DNA of 64,000 nucleotides from Haematococcus lacustris (Eukaryota; Chlorophyta; Chlorophyceae; Chlamydomonadales; Haematococcaceae). The stretch lies in contig JASKMD010000017.1 of NCBI GenBank assembly GCA_030144725.1, positions 8,260,200 through 8,324,199 of the forward strand, written 5' to 3'. Positions 11,501 to 22,684 of the stretch are shown here, piece after piece. Every line of letters begins with the position of its first letter. The first letter of the stretch is position 1. The notes beneath the pieces are model-generated. The model ran no database searches, was not told the origin of the DNA, and worked only from the letters and a program-made list of their open reading frames with translations. The position numbers and the translations under genes were made by a program.

Positions 11501-14500
11501 CAATGGGAGTACAGGGGACATGGCCATACCAGTTGCAACGACCAGAAGCAGAGCACAACTGCATCAGTGTGATCCCTGCTCACATGCAGCCCCATCACGC
11601 TAGATTGAGTCAAATGCTGCTTATGGGCACCACAACTGTTCAAGACATTGGATGTTGAAGCTGATGGCTGGCTGCTGACCGCTACCAGGCCCTAGACCGC
11701 TACCAGGCCCTCCCGCCCTCAACACACCAGGCTCTGGAACTTGTCCCCAGCAGCCACAAAGTCTGTCTCACAGTTGACCTCCAGCAGCACACCCAGGCGT
11801 GAGCCGGGGTGGATGTAGGCTGCAATAGCGCCCTCTGCTGCCACCCGGCCTGACTTCTTGTCAGCACCAGCCAAGCCCTTCTTGCGCAGCCACTGCAGGG
11901 GGAACAGACCAGGCAGATAAGGTAAGGAGGGGCAGGCAAGCAGCCTGTGACACACATGCTCACAGGCAAGTGACCAGAAGGGCACATGGACAACTTCCTT
12001 GAAGAGCTGAGCTTAGTGGAGGATGAGTGGAAAATTGGCAGAGCAGCAGGCCTCTGGGTGAGAGCCATACGTTGCTTGGCATTGGGCAGGCCCTGTTCAG
12101 ATGGCCTTGCATGCTGCGCTGAGATTGGCTACATGAGGCTGAGGGTCAGCGTAGGCACACCATGTTGACAGCAGAGCTTGTGACACCACATGCAATCCAA
12201 CGTTAATGGTACATGGCACTGGCGTGGTTGGTGCGAGCATCCTCGATGTAACAGCTGCTCATGCTAAATATGTGCCACACAAGCAGAGGAGAGAGCACCT
12301 CAATGGCCTTGTCCATGTCGCTGTCGTTCTCAGCCAGTGCCTTCTTGCAGTCCATCATGCCAGCCCCTGTCTTGATGCGCAGCTCCTTCACCACGGCAGC
12401 CGAGATATCTGGGCATGCAGAGCCCACTGCAGTGATGAGCGGCTGCCGCAGGGCACCGGCACTGGCTGGGCAACTGCTGCCTGCTGATAGGGGGCTCATC
12501 TAGGCCCTCGTGCGGTCCACACCTCACCATCATCAGAGGCTGTTACAGCAACAACAGCACGGGGGTCCACCATCATGTATTTGTCAAACCCCTGACGCTG
12601 GCCTAGTAACACCAGCCGGCAAGCTGGCTCCTACACCTCTTGGGCACTGCAGGTAACCTTTCTATCCATGCTAAGGCTTACTCTGCACTGCAGCTGCCAG
12701 CACCACAGGTCGGCGCATGGCCAGCACAGGCACCTCAGCCTCGTCCTCATCATCATCCAGCAGGTCCTTCACAAAAGCTGCAACACGGTCGTCATGGCTC
12801 CCCTGCAGCAGGCAAACGTCCAGGCTATCTATCACAGCAAGCCAACAGAAAAGCACTGCTTGCAACAGGAACACTTCCACCTTTGGCCAAATAACCAGGT
12901 TTATCAACATAGATCAACTCACGCTGATGGCCTCCTCAAAGCTCAGCTCCTGGGCCTCAGCACCCTCCTTGTCCACCAGCTCTGGCTCGCCTGCCTCATT
13001 GTACTTGAAGCGCAGGCCAAGAGCCTTGTGAACCTGCAGGGCAACATCCCAGTGCTCAGTTTACACAGTGCTTTTACTGATCAGGCGCCAGGGGCTGCAG
13101 CTAGTCTAGGCTGCCTGGGATATGATTGATCGGTAGCCTGTTGACTCTTGCGAGTCAAAGCTAAGCGAGTCAAAGCATGTGGACGCTTGGCAGCACCTTC
13201 TTGGGCACGTGGAAGGTCTCTTGCCACAGGTCCTGCAGCTCAACAATATCGCCCTCCTGGTCCTCGTCCTTGAACAAGGGGACGTTCAGCCGGGTGGCGT
13301 CCACACGGTTCTGAAGAAATGAGGAGCAGCAGGAGCAGCAAGTAAGTGACAGGCATTGCAAGGCTGATAGAACAGCTTAGGCAAAGGGATTAAGGGCAGG
13401 TCAACAGGAAGCGGCCCAAAAGAAAGGAAGTGTGTGCTTCAAATGGGAAGTGTGGTTCAGATGCCCTCAGCCATGGTTCAAATGTCCCACCTGTCTCACT
13501 GTGGCCCTGACTGGTGGCTTACCAACTTGCCCCTACTTCTCTATCCTAAGCCGCTGCATGCAGGTCTGTTGTCCTGCTGCCACTCTGGTCAGCTGTTCTG
13601 CTGCCATTCGCACCAGAGGCCTGGACGGGAAGGTCATGGTCACATCCTGGTTGAACAGGGGTCGGCTGAAGCCCGTTCCCGCCACCTCCTCCCGCAGCTC
13701 GCTTGCTGTGAGGCCATTTGCCCCAGACAGCTTGTCAAACGCCTCATCAGTGGCCTCCTCGGTCTCCTCTTCGGTGGCAGCTGTGTCATCATCATCCACC
13801 CAGCTGAAGGGGTCCACTGATAGGGGATCACGCTCTTCCTGTTCAGGCAACCAGGCCCATGCCAGGGTAAGGTGCATGATGTGCAACCCTGCGTCAGCCT
13901 GAGAGTACTGAAGTCAAAGCCTCCATTGTTCAGCTGGGCTGTAAAGCACACCCCCATCATGGCTGCGACACCTTCATTCAGCCACCCACGGCCCTGCTGT
14001 TTCCGTCTACCTGGAAGTTTGGAGGGAGATCCTCCGCATCCAGCTCCTGAGCAGCTGCCTGGTCAACCTCCCAATCTGCAAACTGGGTGAGGCTCATCTT
14101 GCCCTGCTCATCATAAGCCAGCACAAAGGCATCCACAGGGTCACCTGCACAGAAACCACACACCACACACTACCTGGATGGCTTCGCTGCCGCCACACGT
14201 CTACACCAGGGGCCAGGGACCAGGGCTAGCTCCTTTGTAGGCAATCCATGATCTGACGCGCCAGCCCCTTGGGACCCTCCATGCATGCTACCCCCATCGC
14301 ACCGATGTTGTAGTACTGGGACAGGGGACCATTGATCTCAATCTCCACATACTGTGGTGCAGGCTCGCCCTCCTCGACCAGCTCTGCAAGCTCTTCAGGT
14401 GTCAAAGAGGCGGAGGGCACCTGGAGAAAGGCTCACCAGGGCTTGCACATCAGCATATTGGCACCCGACATACAACAGTGAGCAGGCAGCATGCCCTGTA

Positions 14501-15776
14501 CTTTCTGCTGAGTTATACCTTGGCCTCATCTGGAACCAGTAGGCCAGAGCGTTTCCTGCTCCCATAATCAAACTCAATGAACATGCCATACTCCTCAATG
14601 CGGGAAACCTGCAACAAGCACACATACGTAAGAAGAGGCTGCAATGCATGGTACTGCATGCAAACCTGGTGAGGATGGGTGCCCTGCTTCAGCTTGCAAG
14701 TAGGTTCACTTGTTTTGCTGGGTTGGACTGATAATGTAGCTACATACCTTGCCGGAGATAAGCTCCCCCATTGGGACGGGCATCACATCCCGTATTACTT
14801 CACGGGAGATTTGCTCAGGCTCAAGGGCCTCAAAAGCTGCTACAGCCTCCATGGTCATCTCTGGGTCATCTTCGGCCATTTCAAAGATAATGTCTGGCTC
14901 CTCGTCAGCAGCCACGAACTCCATGCCCTCTCCTGGCTCCAACATGTCAAGAGAGTCGTCGTCGTCCATCTCCACCTCCTCCTCGCCACCCACATCGAAT
15001 TCTTCGTCCTCAAAGGCGCCCGTATCATCCTCGTCGCCGTCGACCTCGGCTGAGCCTGCCGCTGCACAAGCACCCAATCATCAAAGAGAGCTACACACCT
15101 GCTGATGTGGAACACCGACGCTTTTACCTTGCAGGCCCCGCATGCTCAGCGCCACGCGGCCAGCCGTTGCGTCCACGCTCATCAGCCTGACGCGCACCAC
15201 ATCACCCTTAGCAACCAGCGCAGCCGCGCTCTCCACGAACTTGTCCTGTGGTTTGTTGCACAGGCCAGATGCTTATCGCAGGCTCTAAGCTATGGACAAG
15301 CTGCGAAGCTCATGCCCACCGAAAGCTGCGAGATGTGAACAAGGCCATCGCGCTCGGCGCCAAAGTTGACGAAGGCTCCGAAGGTGTCCACTTTGGTCTG
15401 CGCAACAACTAGGTGACCTGTATTGGCTGGCTTGGGCGGCTGCAACACACTGTGCACACCGGCTAACACGGCGTACCACTGTGCCCTCGTAAATTGCTCC
15501 AGGTTTTAGGCTAGACAGCGGCATCCTTGCCACTCGTGCAGCAGCAGGTGCTGGGACGGAAGCCTCAGAGGCCGCATCGTCTGCACTTGCGGCTGCTGCC
15601 CGCAGATTGCTGCCACGCGCTGGCTTAAATGGCTGGCGCTGCTTGCTGGGTGGGGCCCTGCAGCAATAAGGCTCAAGGTATACAAATGCACCACCAGTCC
15701 AGAGGTCCCCATCGCAGCTCTTTTTTTACCTGGCAGTCAGCAACGCACTGGGGCGAAGTGTCAAAACAGGCTTGGC
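8550..15776 (-). CDS. PETs: Chloroplast PETs polyprotein: S1 domains plus two EF-Ts modules
   Basis: Twenty phase-consistent exons: 15776-15730, 15657-15477, 15397-15320, 15245-15128, 15061-14748, 14608-14519, 14420-14369, 14144-14011, 13838-13614, 13310-13197, 13033-12923, 12802-12682, 12408-12299, 11892-11728, 11097-10955, 10576-10438, 10232-9960, 9602-9387, 9231-9031 and 8687-8550 (stop TGA). This gives about 989 codons. Domain order: an alanine-rich N-terminus; S1 domain 1 ([28 protein letters not shown]); an acidic linker; a second S1 ([20 protein letters not shown]); a middle region probably corresponding to PSRP-7; then two EF-Ts units. Each EF-Ts unit has the TS-N helix ([17 protein letters not shown]), the core NCETDFVAA and AEVxAxExExxMGxEDLK. 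EF-Ts recharges EF-Tu in the plastid, and S1 modules bind mRNA or ribosome. The first exon with the ATG and transit peptide is unresolved (expected 15780-16100). The intron after 14369 appears to use a GC donor. Confidence 0.9.
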
Positions 15777-16280
15777 CTGCAAATGCCACGCAGCATCGCC
15801 GAGAACTGTGGGCTAGACGGATCGAAGTGGATTTGCAGTGCTGAAAGCAGACCTGAGAGGCCACGCCGCATCGACGCTCTATTCCCTTCAGCATCGTGTC
15901 AAATGGGACTGGAGTGGGGAGGCAAAGGTGAGGAGGATGGGGCGCATGGGCGATTATTCACTTGGCACATGCCCGTCGTGTTTCAGCTGCAGGTCAAGGT
16001 GCAAGCTCGTGGACGGACCCCGGTTATAGCTGATGGTACAGGTGCCTGGATGTGGGCTAGCCGTGAGCTCCCAGTGGTCCTCTCACCTCCAAAGCCCGGC
16101 AGTTTTGCATGAACAACTTGTTGCACGGTGGCAACATCAAGCAGCAGCTGGCCACCTTAGCATGGGCTTTTTGCAGGAACAGTCCGAGATGGCACTGGAG
16201 GGAGGATCCTGCTCGCTTAGCGCCAGACCCTGCCCGCGCAGCGTCTTTGGGAAGACATGGGACCGGTGCTCGACCCCAAA
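15777..16280. other. PETs 5' region, promoter side unresolved
   Basis: This interval should hold the PETs start codon, its first exon and its promoter. Several minus-strand ATGs occur (for example near 15855 and 15890), but none joins the 15730-15776 exon in phase with a clear donor. No TATA box or other element can be named with confidence. Confidence 0.35.
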
Positions 16281-16532
16281 CCTCGTCAACCTTGAGCCTT
16301 CATTGCTGTCGAACACACTAAGTGTGGACCACTAGAAAACAGTGTTTTGTCTGTGTGGAGTGCCCATCACATGGCATGCTCATGGCCTATACATGGCATA
16401 CACATGGTCATGGTCGCCTACCACCTACATCATTGCCTGACCCCTGTGACAGGGCTATGCGTAGAGTTGGCATGACAAAACATGCACTAAGCGTAAGCTG
16501 ATGACAGCTCAAGAGGGGGGGGGGGGCACACA
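16281..16532 (-). ncRNA. Candidate Fanzor fRNA region, family 2, copy 1
   Basis: Non-coding block directly after the Fanzor stop codon, conserved in three copies in this window. In Fanzor and TnpB systems the guide RNA is transcribed from, or overlaps, this 3' region. That role here is inferred from position and conservation only. Confidence 0.4.
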
Positions 16533-16740
16533 CTACTGTGCCTCAGCAGGCTGGGCCTTGGGTGGCTTGTCTCGCAGCCGCTTATAGCCCAGGCCAGGGT
16601 ACTCCTTGCCCTTGGCTGGCAGAGCTCCCTGGTCTGGCCAGTAGCACAGCTCCAGCGGGCGCCACCTGCTCTCCCCAATGCGCTGCATGTTCAGAGTTGC
16701 ATTGCAGTCTCTGTCCGGCCACCTGCCTGGCTGTGGTGCT
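16281..16740 (-). mobile_element. Fanzor family 2, 3' fragment (RuvC-III plus 3' UTR)
   Basis: The minus strand encodes PGRWPDRDCNATLNMQRIGE, the RuvC-III segment with its aspartate in RDCNA. It continues LCYWPDQGALPAKGKEYPG to the stop at 16533-16535. The 3' non-coding block 16281-16532 is shared with 54757-54970 and 56698-56950. Everything upstream of RuvC-III is missing, so this is a 5'-truncated copy. Confidence 0.75.
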
Positions 16741-16984
16741 ACAGCACAGCCTTGGCTTACAGCACAGCCTTTGCAGGGTTTCTGCATTGGCCGTAATGCG
16801 TGGGCCCAGGTCGGTGGGCTGGGGTCATGTGCAGTGCACAGTGTCGTCATCTGTCAAGACATGGGATTGAGCAGAGCCATGATGCCGGGATTGAGCAGAG
16901 CCATGCTTTGTGTCCATACATAACGCAAGGCTTACACATGGCTGGTCTGCTTTACACGGCTAAAGAATACAGGCCCCCCCTTGG

Positions 16985-17240
16985 GGCAGGTAACTGGAGC
17001 TCAACTTCCAGCGCAGGGTGAGAGCGTGCAATGCCCCCTGAACTTCAGGCTGAAGATGTGCTGCTGGAAGGGCCTAGAGGCGCTGCCCCTGGCAAGGCTA
17101 CCAGCAGTACCAGCAGGGCTACAACCTGGCAAACGACCAGGTGCTGAGGGCTAGGCAAAGGTCGCACCGGGCAGCAGAGTACCGGCGGGGCATTGATGGC
17201 TGGGCCCGCACTCGAAGGTTATCGCTATAGCAGCTCCTCA
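16985..17240 (+). mobile_element. Degenerate Fanzor C-terminal fragment
   Basis: Around 17115-17232 the plus strand encodes QQGYNLANDQVLRARQRSH and AAEYRRGIDGWAR. These match the family-1 C-terminus QQGYKRVNDRLPKDRQRLH and AAEYRRGIDGRAR. Upstream parts of the exon are frameshifted. The following 100 bp resembles the family 3' UTR (GTCCAGTGGCCATTAGGGAT) but is diverged. Confidence 0.6.
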
Positions 17241-17667
17241 AGCGTCAAGCTTTTAGAATTGACAGAATGTCCAGTGGCCATTAGGGATGGAGCGTGCCAC
17301 CAGTTTGTGGTTGTCAAGGGTGCCCCGATGAAGCTGTACTAGTGGAGGGAGACACCCACGGACCAAAACCCTGGCAGGATGATTGTAGAAGGAGTGCTGC
17401 TTATGTTGGGCTAGTCGATGATGAGGTTGCTGATGCTCTTGCCGATTGCCCGCCATGGGAACATTCAGATGACGCCCGCCATGGCATAATGCTCGCTAGG
17501 ATCACTTTCTGTGTGGCCCGGGGTGTCAAGTTCGATGTTCAGCTGCTTTTCTTGCATCCCTCCGCCCGCAAGTCGCAAGCCGCGAAAACTGTGAGCACGA
17601 CTCAAAATATGTAGCTTTAGCGCTTCTGGTGAGGCTGTCATTATAGGCGATGCGAAGTTTCTCGCAG
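17241..17667. other. EFR3-like gene 5' region, first exon not resolved
   Basis: No recognisable domain is seen. The short first exon and promoter of the gene at 17668 are expected here, because that exon starts mid-codon. Confidence 0.35.
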
Positions 17668-20600
17668 TTACAACCTCATCATCCCGGACGTGTTTCCTGA
17701 CGACCAGCCCGATGAGTCCCAGCCCTTGCCCCAACCTGTGCTCAAGCGGATTGAAAAGCTGTGCGAGTACGCTCAGTGCTCTCCCACCAAGCTGCCGAAG
17801 GTGCAGCCTCAGCCCATGAGCAGTTTGCAATGGTGCCATGTGCAAGCTGTGATGTGCTGGTGTTGCTCACCACAGATATCTCGAAGACTGGCCCGACGTG
17901 CACGCCATGCCATGGACCAGCGGCAGTTTGGGTACCTGCACATCGCGCTTACAGCCTATGCCCAATTGTTCCACGTGCAGCTGCCCTCAGCCTCCAGCTT
18001 CAGATATCTTCTGCCTGAGTTGCTTCATGCACCTTACCAATTGATCCACCAGCTGCTCACCTCTCATGTGCCACAAATGCAAGCCATGGGAGCACGGCTG
18101 GTGGGGTCCCTGGCTGAGGCAGGGACCCCACAGGAGCACCCTCTGCTATCCCTGCACCACCTTGTGCCTCTGCTGCTGGCCATCATGGAGCCGCCTGGCA
18201 GCAGCAGCAACAGGAGCGCCAGCCAAAAAGGAGTGGCCCCCCCACATGACAGCCAGCAGCAGGCTGCAGCCCAGGGGGCAGCGCTGCAAGCCTTGCTGCA
18301 GTACACACGGCTGTGTGGCCGCTTACAAAGCCCGCCGCCCGAGCTGCTTGCTATCCAGGAAAGTTACAGTGTCCAGTGCTCGGCTTCTGCATGTGGCCAA
18401 CACTCATAAAGCTAGCTGGTACGATTCACCACACCTCCTCCCTGCCACCTTTCGCTGCTTTGCTAGCATACCAAATGCATGGACTCATATCACAACCTCA
18501 TCAGTCAGACCCAGACAATCAATCTGACTGCACCTGTGACTGACTCTGTTCACATCGATTTGTTGATACATTGATGCTGATGTTTACTAGCATCCCAATG
18601 ACATCCTGCTGCATGCATACCGTGCATGCGCAGGCTGCGGCCCTACGCTCCTGTTCCCCCAAGGCCCCCCCCACCTCACCTTCACCCCTGCCCCACCCAG
18701 CCATCCTACCCGGCTCTGCAGCCTCGCAGCCAGGCAGTGCACCCTCTAACAGCCCCCTGCTGCTGTCTGCCTGCCAGACCAGTGCCTGGCAGCTGCTGAC
18801 AGAGCTGCAGCCCCTAGTGCAGCACAGCCCGCTGGGAGCAGCCGCCCTACACTCCCTACTGGCTGCGCGGCTGGCCCTGGCACAGCCCCTGACCCCAGAG
18901 TCAGTTCAAGCAGCAGCCCAGCCCCTGACTCAGCTGGGCGCAGGCAGCAGTGGGCTGCGTGCGCTCATACGGGGAGTCATGGACCCCAGCCAGCCGGCTG
19001 TGGTGACTACTGGCCTGTTGCAGCTGGTACTGGGGCAGGTGGGTGGGGTGATGGGCGCGCCTGGGGCTGGTGGGGCAGCAAGTTGTGGTCGTTGGGGTTG
19101 TAGTTGTGAAGTGCCACTTGTCTTCCGTGCGTTGTGGGTTACTGGGGCAGTAGCTTGCTGCTGTGGTGGCTCAGTAGCTTGACAGGCAGCCCAGCGGCCG
19201 TACCTTGTGGGTGGCTTGTTGATGGAAGTCGGCAGCAGGAGGGTCTGGGCTGTGTCAGGGGTGTGTGTTGCTGCTTGACAACTGCTCGTGAAAGGGCCAG
19301 GGGCAAGCAGGTCCCCATGCAGCTGACAGCGTCAGCACCGCAGCTGGTCAGGGTGCTGAATCAGCATGCTGTATGTCACTGGCCCACATGGAGGGATGCA
19401 TGGTGTTGTACAGCCGGCGTTGCTGCCAATGACTGTTTGCAGCAGCACCTGTGTTGAGTGCCATGGGTGCCTCATGCGCCAGTTGATGGCAGGACATCCA
19501 GCTGCATGTTCGCGTGCTGATGCACTGATGCTTATGCTAGTGCTGTGGACAAGCTGCTGGTGCTGACGACTGGGTGTGGTGCAGGACACTGTGCCGCCTG
19601 CCATTGTACTCAGCGTGCTCCTGCACGAGTCACTGGGACCCCAGTCTCAAGCGCCTCTACACCCTACACCCCTGGCTGACTCCGCACCCCTCCCCTCCTC
19701 CCTCTTGACGTCTGCCACTGCCCAGCTGGCAGATCGGTTGAACAGCCCAGGGGCCGTGCTGGAAGTTGTGGCGGCTGCGCTGCATGCAGCTGCCTCGGGC
19801 ACCAGCTCTGCACCCCTCTCCCTTCCCTTAGGTGATCCCAGCTTTGATTCCAGCACAGCGGCAGCAGCGCTGCACCAGCAGCAGCCTGCCATGCTGCTTG
19901 CGCTGTGCCTAGTGGCTGTGACCGCACCCAGCCTTAGCAGCCACCCCAAGCTGCAGTGCCGCCCCAGCCTGCTGCTTCAAAGAGCCACAGGTGTACTGGA
20001 TGTGTTGGCAACCATGCCACCCAGCCTGCCAGCAGCAGGCCAGCTGTCTTCAGCGCTGCGCAGCTGGTATGCCGTCCCTCAACCACCTCCTCCCATGGCG
20101 AGCTTGGCAGCTGCAGGGCCAGGGGTGATGCCCAGCAGTGAAGGCAGCAGCCTGGGTCAAGCCATCTCCCACACAGCCTTAGCTGCAGCAGGCAGGAGCA
20201 AGGAGATGCAAGGGGCTGCTAGCCTACCTGACGGCCACCACCCTGCTGCAGCCAGTGGCAGCAGAGCCGGGTGGACGCAGCTGCTGTCAGGGGGGGAGGC
20301 CTGGCCAGCCTTGCGCAGCCCAGCTGCCCAACTGAGCTCAGGGCCTCCTGGCCAAGCGCATGGCAGGCACGGCCCCCAGGCCACAGCAGCGGCTGGGTCA
20401 CCCAGCCAGCCCGGCCACCCTGGACTGTCTATCCCTCCTTGGCCCAAACCCAGGCGTAGCACGCCAGCAGGGTCAGCTCCAGTACCCCCCACAGCGTCAC
20501 TGGCACTACTGCAGGAAACAGGCCCCCACAGCAGTGGGGCGGCAGCAGCTCTGCCTTCACCAGCACAGGACCCTATTTGGCTTAAGCCCCCAGGTCATAG

Positions 20601-21036
20601 CCAGGCAGCAGCTGTGCCCCAGCCACAATGTCCCAGCTCCCCTGCAGCAGCAGCAGCCGGGCATGCCTGGCACAGCTTGCCAGACTCAGGCCTGCCCCAG
20701 CCGGACTTGCCCCACCCCTTCAATACCCATGCCCTCAGTGACGTGGACACAGGCCCAGCCCCAGGCCCAGGGCAGGGCAGCGACCAGCTGCAGCTGACCC
20801 CCTGGCAGAGTGAGATGGGTGAGCAGTGGGCAGATGCGTGTGACGGGTGGAGTGACTCATCCCAGGCCTCACGCTCAGCCAGCCTGAGTTCTGTAAAGAT
20901 GGAAAGAGGATTGAGCGCCAGGCAGGCTGGGGGGCTTGGGGCGGGGACTGAGGTGGGGGGCCTACTTGGGCCTGGTAAAGCCAGCAGGGAGGGCAAGGGT
21001 GAGAGGCTGCCATCGCCTCCCCACAAATGGCGGTGA
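17668..21036 (+). CDS. EFR3-like peripheral membrane scaffold protein (partial model)
   Basis: Clear exons: 17668-17800, which begins in mid-codon after the acceptor CTCGCAG; 17876 to about 18370; about 18632-19038; and 19586-21036 (stop TGA). The N-terminal part reads YNLIIPDVFPDDQPDES, then RIEKLCEYAQCSPTKLPK|ISRRLARRARHAM and QFGYLHIALTAYAQLF. This follows the layout of the EFR3 / plant EFR3 N-terminal helical repeats (KLCEYAxxxPxxIPK, then a second helix pair). EFR3 anchors the PI4-kinase complex at the plasma membrane. The middle exons are leucine/alanine-rich helices (SAWQLLTELQPLVQ). The last exon is long, proline/serine-rich and probably disordered. The palmitoylated N-terminal exon and the 18370-18632 splice were not resolved. 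A Fanzor remnant begins within about 30 bp of the stop, so the native C-terminus may have been altered. Confidence 0.6.
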
Positions 21037-21059
21037 GGCCGCTCAGTTGGTAGCCATGT

Positions 21060-21730
21060 GAAGCCAGGCAGGCGTGACTGACAGGCTGGTGATGGTGGAT
21101 GAGTCCTGCACCACCCGGGTCAGCTCGACTGTGCATGTCCCCAGGACCATGCCATGGAACTGGCCTAGGCCCGCAGACTGGGTGCCCCCTGAGAGGCGGG
21201 TTATGCAGCGGCTGCTGCGCCCAGCCTAGAGTCTGAGGCATGGCAAGCCGGTGCGGGGCCTAATGTGGTGCCGCTCCCCCACCTCCCCTGCCCAGGACCC
21301 TCCCCCTGCCCCAGCCCAGCCCCCTGCCAAGGGACCCCCTCTAGTGCTGGTGCCCCTGCGAAGTGCGCAGCTGGTAAGCCCCATGGGGCAGGTTACTTGA
21401 CTGGGACCGGGAGAGTGTGTAATGCTTCCTGGAGATGTGTAGCTGGGAGGGCGTGGAGGCGCTGCTTGCCCCTGGCAATGAGTACTAACAAGGCTCTAAG
21501 CTGGTGAATGACCGGCTGCTCAAGGTCAGGCAAAGGTTGCACACGTCAACAGAGTACCGGCGAAGCAAGGTTGGCTGTTCCCGCAACCACCCACAGGGCC
21601 TGGTACCTAAGTAAGACTCTTGACATGCATTGATCTATTGGTTTGGACGAGAAGTCCAGTGGTTTCAGAAGGGGACGTGCCGCCAGGGACTGGGCTTTCA
21701 GAACAACTGGGTGCCCTTATTGCCTTGGAA
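21060..21730 (+). mobile_element. Fanzor family 3, degenerate 3' half
   Basis: RLVMVDESCTTRVSSTVHVP (about 21082) aligns with the RuvC-II segment RLVIVDEFRTTRVSSSVHAR of the copy at 24047-27703. LLRPA and VRGLMWCR follow. The RuvC-III part near 21395 is broken by stops. The 3' block (21560-21730, GATCTATTGGTTTGGACGAG) is shared with 42110-42240, defining a third 3'-end type. The copy is not functional. Confidence 0.65.
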
Positions 21731-21752
21731 GAGGAGGTCATGGCCGTCAAGT

Positions 21753-22610
21753 AGGCTATCATGGGCTGGGAATGTGGAAACTAAGTGAAATGTGTAATGG
21801 ATATCACTTCCGCCTCATTCCGGTTGCCGCCACTCCGGTTGGTTGGCGACCTGGTGCACCACCCAGCACGGCCACTGCGCTTGGATAATGTTGCTGAATC
21901 CCTCGAATGTCGCGGAATAAGAAACGCAAGCGCCCCGCACAGAGTGCAGCCGGTAAGCCGCAAAGCTTGACGAAAGACTGGGCCCCCCTGACGAAGCGAC
22001 GCAGTGTGCACCACGCGTCACTGCAACTCCCTAAATCAAGTCGCTGCGCGCGTGCTATGCCGTCCCATGTCCATGAGACCATGGGCAGCAAGCAATGCTG
22101 CCTAACAAGCAATGCTGTCTAACATGCTGCCTTCATGGGGCAGGTGGCTGGACCGGGACACCAACGCATGCTTCAACTTCCAGCGCATTGGGGAGAGCAA
22201 GCAGCGCCCCTTGGAGCTGTGCAGCTGGAAGGACAGTGAGGCTCTGCCCCCCGTTGGCAAGGAGTACCAGCAGGGCTACAAGCGGGTCAATGACCGGCTG
22301 CCCAAGGACAGGCAGAGGCTGCACCGGGCTGCAGAGTACCGGCGGGGCATTGATGGCCGGGCCCGTAACAATGCATAGGCCCTAGTAGTTTGAGCAGGCT
22401 GTCAGCCTTTCAAGCATTAAGCTGTTAGTTTTGGTGAGGTGCCTAGTGGTCAAGGGGGATTAGCCCCAGGAACGAGTGCCACCGGAGTGGGGTTGGTAGT
22501 CATCAAGGGTGCGACCGAGGATGCTACAACGTGGTTGTAGTAGCTGAGTGAGATTACCCACAGGCCGACATGTTGTTCCTTGTTGGATAAGTTTTGTTGG
22601 CCTGGGCTTG
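21753..22610 (+). mobile_element. Miniature Fanzor element (both ends kept, core deleted), family 1
   Basis: The 5' part (21753-21990) matches the 5' end of the larger element at 27640-27857. This includes the leader AGGCTATCATGGGCTGGGAA, a first exon with a basic start MSRNKKRKRPAQSAAG (21907-21952) and its donor GTAAGCC. After a stretch resembling intron 2 (ACCATGGGCAGCAAGC, 22079) it jumps directly to the RuvC-III exon SWGRWLDRDTNACFNFQRIG. It then ends ...GIDGRARNNA (stop 22376-22378), followed by the shared 3' block. RuvC-I and RuvC-II are gone. It therefore looks like a non-autonomous derivative that keeps both termini and the guide-RNA region. Confidence 0.7.
22379..22605 (+). ncRNA. 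Candidate Fanzor fRNA region, family 1, copy 1
   Basis: This non-coding block is shared with 23823-24046, 33905-34077, 36560-36778, 41390-41605 and 59765-59912. It contains short hairpins visible by eye: GGGG-GATTAG-CCCC, CCAC-CGGA-GTGG and CTACAAC-GTG-GTTGTAG. It ends near AAGTTTTGTTGGCC, the apparent element terminus. A guide-RNA role is inferred from its position just after a Fanzor ORF. Confidence 0.5.
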
Positions 22611-22616
22611 CAGTCA

Positions 22617-22684
22617 TGAAGAAGCTATGTATATGAAGCTGTAGTGGAAGGACATTGCCCTGTTCCATGTTGAACTGGGGAAAT
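22617..22684. repeat. Left copy of a 68-bp LINE target-site duplication
   Basis: This 68-bp segment recurs at 23449-23516 on the other side of the LINE with three mismatches. It occurs once, uninterrupted, at 34100-34167. Confidence 0.8.

Noticed and set aside
8871..14090. Many plus-strand open frames across PETs
   Set aside because: They are antisense shadows. The minus-strand exons form a complete in-phase EF-Ts/S1 gene.
14223..14368. Extension of the PETs exon to a stop at 14231 ([18 protein letters not shown])
   Set aside because: It would end the protein before the rest of the S1 domain and both EF-Ts modules. Splicing at the GC donor restores the domain in phase.
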